From Siphonodentalium dalli (taxonomy: Eukaryota > Mollusca > Scaphopoda > Gadilida > Siphonodentaliidae), in the NCBI GenBank assembly GCA_032622095.1, contig CP136066.1:93581319-93645318 (forward strand): a stretch of 64,000 nucleotides of DNA, given 5' to 3'. The notes beneath the pieces were generated by a model. It was given only the letters and a program-made list of their open reading frames with translations. It did no database searches and was not told the DNA's origin. The first letter of the stretch is position 1, and every line of letters begins with the position of its first letter. The translations under genes and the position numbers were made by a program. Positions 61,214-64,000 of the stretch are shown here, piece by piece.

Positions 61214-62005
61214 AACATCATTTACCTAGACTCTGTCCATTCATCAGGCAATTTAGTTAAAGGGTCTCCAAACTAAAAAGACTATTGATCTATAACTTAG
61301 TACATCTGTACTTAAAAGGGACAGAGTAAGGGCACATGAACTGCATCCAAGTGTAGTCCAGTTCTTGGTAGTTAAACACTCGTTCTCGATGTCCCTTTTT
61401 TTCTAAGATGCCAAATTTCAAAACAAAATGGAGCATATTTCAAAGTAATTCTATCATTTCTTCATTCTACCAAGTAGACTAGATATTCAGTCATAGTGTT
61501 ATCGATACAATCATACAAATTCAGTTTAGGTGCCGTGCTGTTACGAGAAATGTCTCGCACAAAATATTTATTTGATACTAAAGAATATTTAATGTTGGAG
61601 TGTAATCAAAACAGAACCGCACAGGTGTGTGAAGGAGGTGAACTTTCACTCATTTATTACGCTGCAAGTTACAAATCGAGACTGCAATTTGCACCACAAC
61701 AAACTTGTGCGATAACATACACCACATTCACATGTCTGTGCTGTTCTGTCTATTTATAGTCTGTCAATGCTTTGAAATGTGACTTTCAAATTTTTCAATT
61801 TAAACCCAGCAATTAGGCCACGCAGTCAATATCCTCTTTCACAGTCCCCCGCAAATGGTCCCTAAACCCCAGGATTGCAACCTCTTTATTCAAGTTCAAT
61901 TTCAATAAAAGGTCAGCAGACCACAGTGTCCCCCGACAACATGGCAAGTCGATGCCGCTTTGTTAAAGAAATTAAAAAAAACTGTTGAAATTTTCTAAGT
62001 CGAAA
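61214..62005. other. Presumed intron of the TAF1A-like gene, no exon seen
   Basis: I searched the - strand for upstream TAF1A segments with flanking splice sites and found none. Confidence 0.35.
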
Positions 62006-62009
62006 AGGG

Positions 62010-62600
62010 TTAATAACTCCATAAAAAAAAATATTAGCTATATAGATGTTGCAAATCACCAACATGGTAGGAACAATATCCCAGAGTTTCAAATCTCTAC
62101 ATTTAAAACTGTAGAAAGGAGTTGATTACACCATGAAGGTACCCAATCTCATCCAAAAGGCAAAAAAATTCCAAATTTTCTAAGTCGAAAAACCCCCCGA
62201 AAATATGGAAAAAATGATATTTTTTATTAGCTATATAGATGTTGCAAATCACCAACATGTTAGGAACAATATCCCAGAGTTTCAAATCTCTACATTTAAA
62301 ACTGTAGAAAGGAGTTGATTACACCATGAAGGTACCCAATCTTATCCAAAAGGCAAAAATGTTCCAAATTTTCTAAGTCGAAAACCCCCCCAAAAATTAT
62401 ATTTTTGATTAGCTATATAGATGTTGCAAATCACCAACATGTTAGGAACAATATCCCAGAGTTTCAAATCTCTACATTTAAAACTGTAGGAGGAGTTGAT
62501 TACACCATGAAGGTACCCAATCTCGGACGCACGGACGGAAGGACGCACGGACGGACGAGGGTCATTTCTATAGTCCTCCGACGGAAACGTCGGGGGACAA
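62010..62600. repeat. Tandem repeat, three units of about 185-195 bp
   Basis: Units carry TTAGCTATATAGATGTTGCA, AACAATATCCCAGAGTTTCA, TAAAACTGTAGAAAGGAGTT and ACCATGAAGGTACCCAATC. Ends in a CGGACGCACGGACGGA stretch and hairpin TCCTCCGACGGAAACGTCGGGGGA. The same class of architecture as the other tandem-core elements, in reverse (GGACGGAC at the right end). Confidence 0.78.
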
Positions 62601-62669
62601 ATATACAAAGACACACGGAATTGAGATCGAATAGCAGACCCAAACTCCCAGTTCAAATATTTGATTCAT

Positions 62670-63425
62670 CACGTTAAAGATATGGTTAACGTTGGCAGTG
62701 GGTATTGCTGTTTAAATAGTCACATCCGTTAAAACGACCAAAAACAGAAAGAATATTATATTTTAGACACTTTATTCTTATACAATCATAAATATAGCGT
62801 AATTGCATGTTATTGTCTTGTTAGTACTCTCTACGATGTAAACAAATGCCATGTTATGTAAGCAAATAGTACTTAAAGAGTATGCGATAAGAAAATCACT
62901 GAACACCGGGGAGACCCCACTTGTGATATTTGGTTAGAAATGCCACCAAGTTGTCTATAACATACCGGTATAGATCTCGCTAACCCTTGCCTCTCAAGAT
63001 TTTGGTGTGAATGGGTAACTGTGAATCACTCTCCTAAAAAACATCGCCAAAGAGTTGTGTGTTTTGCTTATCGCTCACTATTTACGTGCTGTATATAAAC
63101 AAACACTCGGCTCACACAAAGTGTGTTTTGTGGATAATATTGCATTCATGCTATACTATTAGTATAATCTTGAGGAAATTTTCATGATTTCGTAACTGTT
63201 ATTTCTAAATTATATCCTATAACGAAGCCCATCTGTGCCTTTAATTGGTACCTATGTTCAAATATTTATTAAACACATGATGGTTTGGGGCTACAATCTC
63301 AGAACAAAATGAGTCTGTCATACATGCTTGCTCGTTTTTTACGAAATAAATCATATGGAATATAATTTCAATTTCTGTTCGGGAATTAATGGCCACGGGT
63401 AACTGAAATAAGATGTGGAGCTAGC
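62670..63425. other. Gene-free sequence
   Basis: 62715-63110 is a diverged copy of 32965-33150 with flanking sequence. Nothing else recognised. Confidence 0.4.
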
Positions 63426-63429
63426 CGAT

Positions 63430-63845
63430 GCAGAGGAGGAATGCTTCGTTCCCAGAGGGTGAATTTAGTGACGCTATCCCGCATAATGGGCTAGCATCAC
63501 TAAATTCACACTCTTGGGACCTCATTTTGGAAAGTTTCTTTATTATCAAATTACAAACCTCTTCACAAAGATTCTATTTCTTTTTTTTAGTTTAGTTTCT
63601 CTATATCCGCAAATTGGCAGACAACACAATGCATAATCGAGGTCCCAATGGGTGAACATCAAAATAGTCACCATTTGGGAACTTCATTCTGAGTCTATGT
63701 CTCCCATAGCAGATGAGGCCATGCAGAATGAGGTTCCCAGAGGGTGAATTTAGTGATGCTCGACCACTATGCGGAGTAGCATCACTAAACTCACCATCTG
63801 GGGACCTCATTCTGCAATTTACAGGCACACTTAACTCAGGCTTGC
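63430..63845. mobile_element. Double-hairpin MITE, left end truncated
   Basis: Two hairpins (about 63450-63525 and 63722-63815) with the family arms and the spacer CTCTATATCCGCAAATTGGC. Right end ACACTTAACTCAGGCTTG; the left terminus is missing. Confidence 0.7.
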
Positions 63846-64000
63846 CCTTAGCATACTGACAATGTTTCAATTCACGTGGTGCAGTGCTATTTCCCAGGAT
63901 CAAATGTGACATAAATTAATTATTCTGATTAGACCTAGGGAGACCTAGGATCAGATTGAAGTTCCCCAGTTGGTGACCTTTATTATGCATTTTATCTTCT

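Overview
The window is eukaryotic nuclear DNA from an animal: AT-rich, intron-containing and dominated by repeats. The tandem-core repeats with headers such as TTTTTAGCTCACCTGAG and CGTCCGTCCGTC resemble repeats common in bivalve mollusc genomes, so I infer a mollusc, probably a bivalve. No bacterial operon, rRNA gene, CRISPR array or confident functional tRNA is visible.

Two protein genes can be reconstructed, converging tail to tail. (1) A complete SR-protein gene of the SRSF10/SRSF12 type lies on the + strand, start codon 7511 and stop ending 31567. It has seven coding exons (213 residues) with an N-terminal RRM and a C-terminal RS domain. Intron 2 is a U12-type AT-AC intron: donor ATATCCTT at 24516, branch site TCCTTAAC at 25738-25745, terminal AC at 25752-25753. 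A truncated, in-phase second copy of exon 2 lies 82 bp upstream of the real one, and a purine-rich exon-like block with a stop codon lies inside intron 2. This arrangement recalls the autoregulatory minor/major splice competition reported for mammalian Srsf10. (2) The 3' part of a TAF1A-like gene (subunit A of the RNA polymerase I selectivity factor SL1/TIF-IB) lies on the - strand, 60688 down to 54592. Five exons encode the C-terminal 226 residues; the 5' exons lie beyond the window or are not recognisable.

Layout: 1-4510 is a large inverted-repeat element around a degenerate minisatellite. 4839-6803 holds a small inverted-repeat element, a tRNA-derived SINE and two further inverted-repeat elements. 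7320-7510 is the putative SR-gene promoter (E-box, octamer, NRF1-like sites). Intron 1 (7576-24410) is packed with hAT-like elements carrying 8-bp target duplications, one enclosing a tandem array of about 160-bp units, then a non-LTR retrotransposon fragment and long tandem-core repeats. 24269-32290 holds the rest of the SR gene. 32300-54500 has no recognisable gene: dispersed tandem-core repeats, a 2-kb hAT-like element, a foldback element, a piggyBac-like MITE and a broken 1.4-2.4 kb inverted duplication. 54592-60688 is the TAF1A-like gene, whose introns carry two double-hairpin hAT-like MITEs, a complete SINE and a piggyBac-like element. 61214-64000 is tandem repeat and apparently gene-free sequence.

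The two genes act in separate processes (pre-mRNA splicing; rRNA transcription). Nothing in the sequence links them except convergence.
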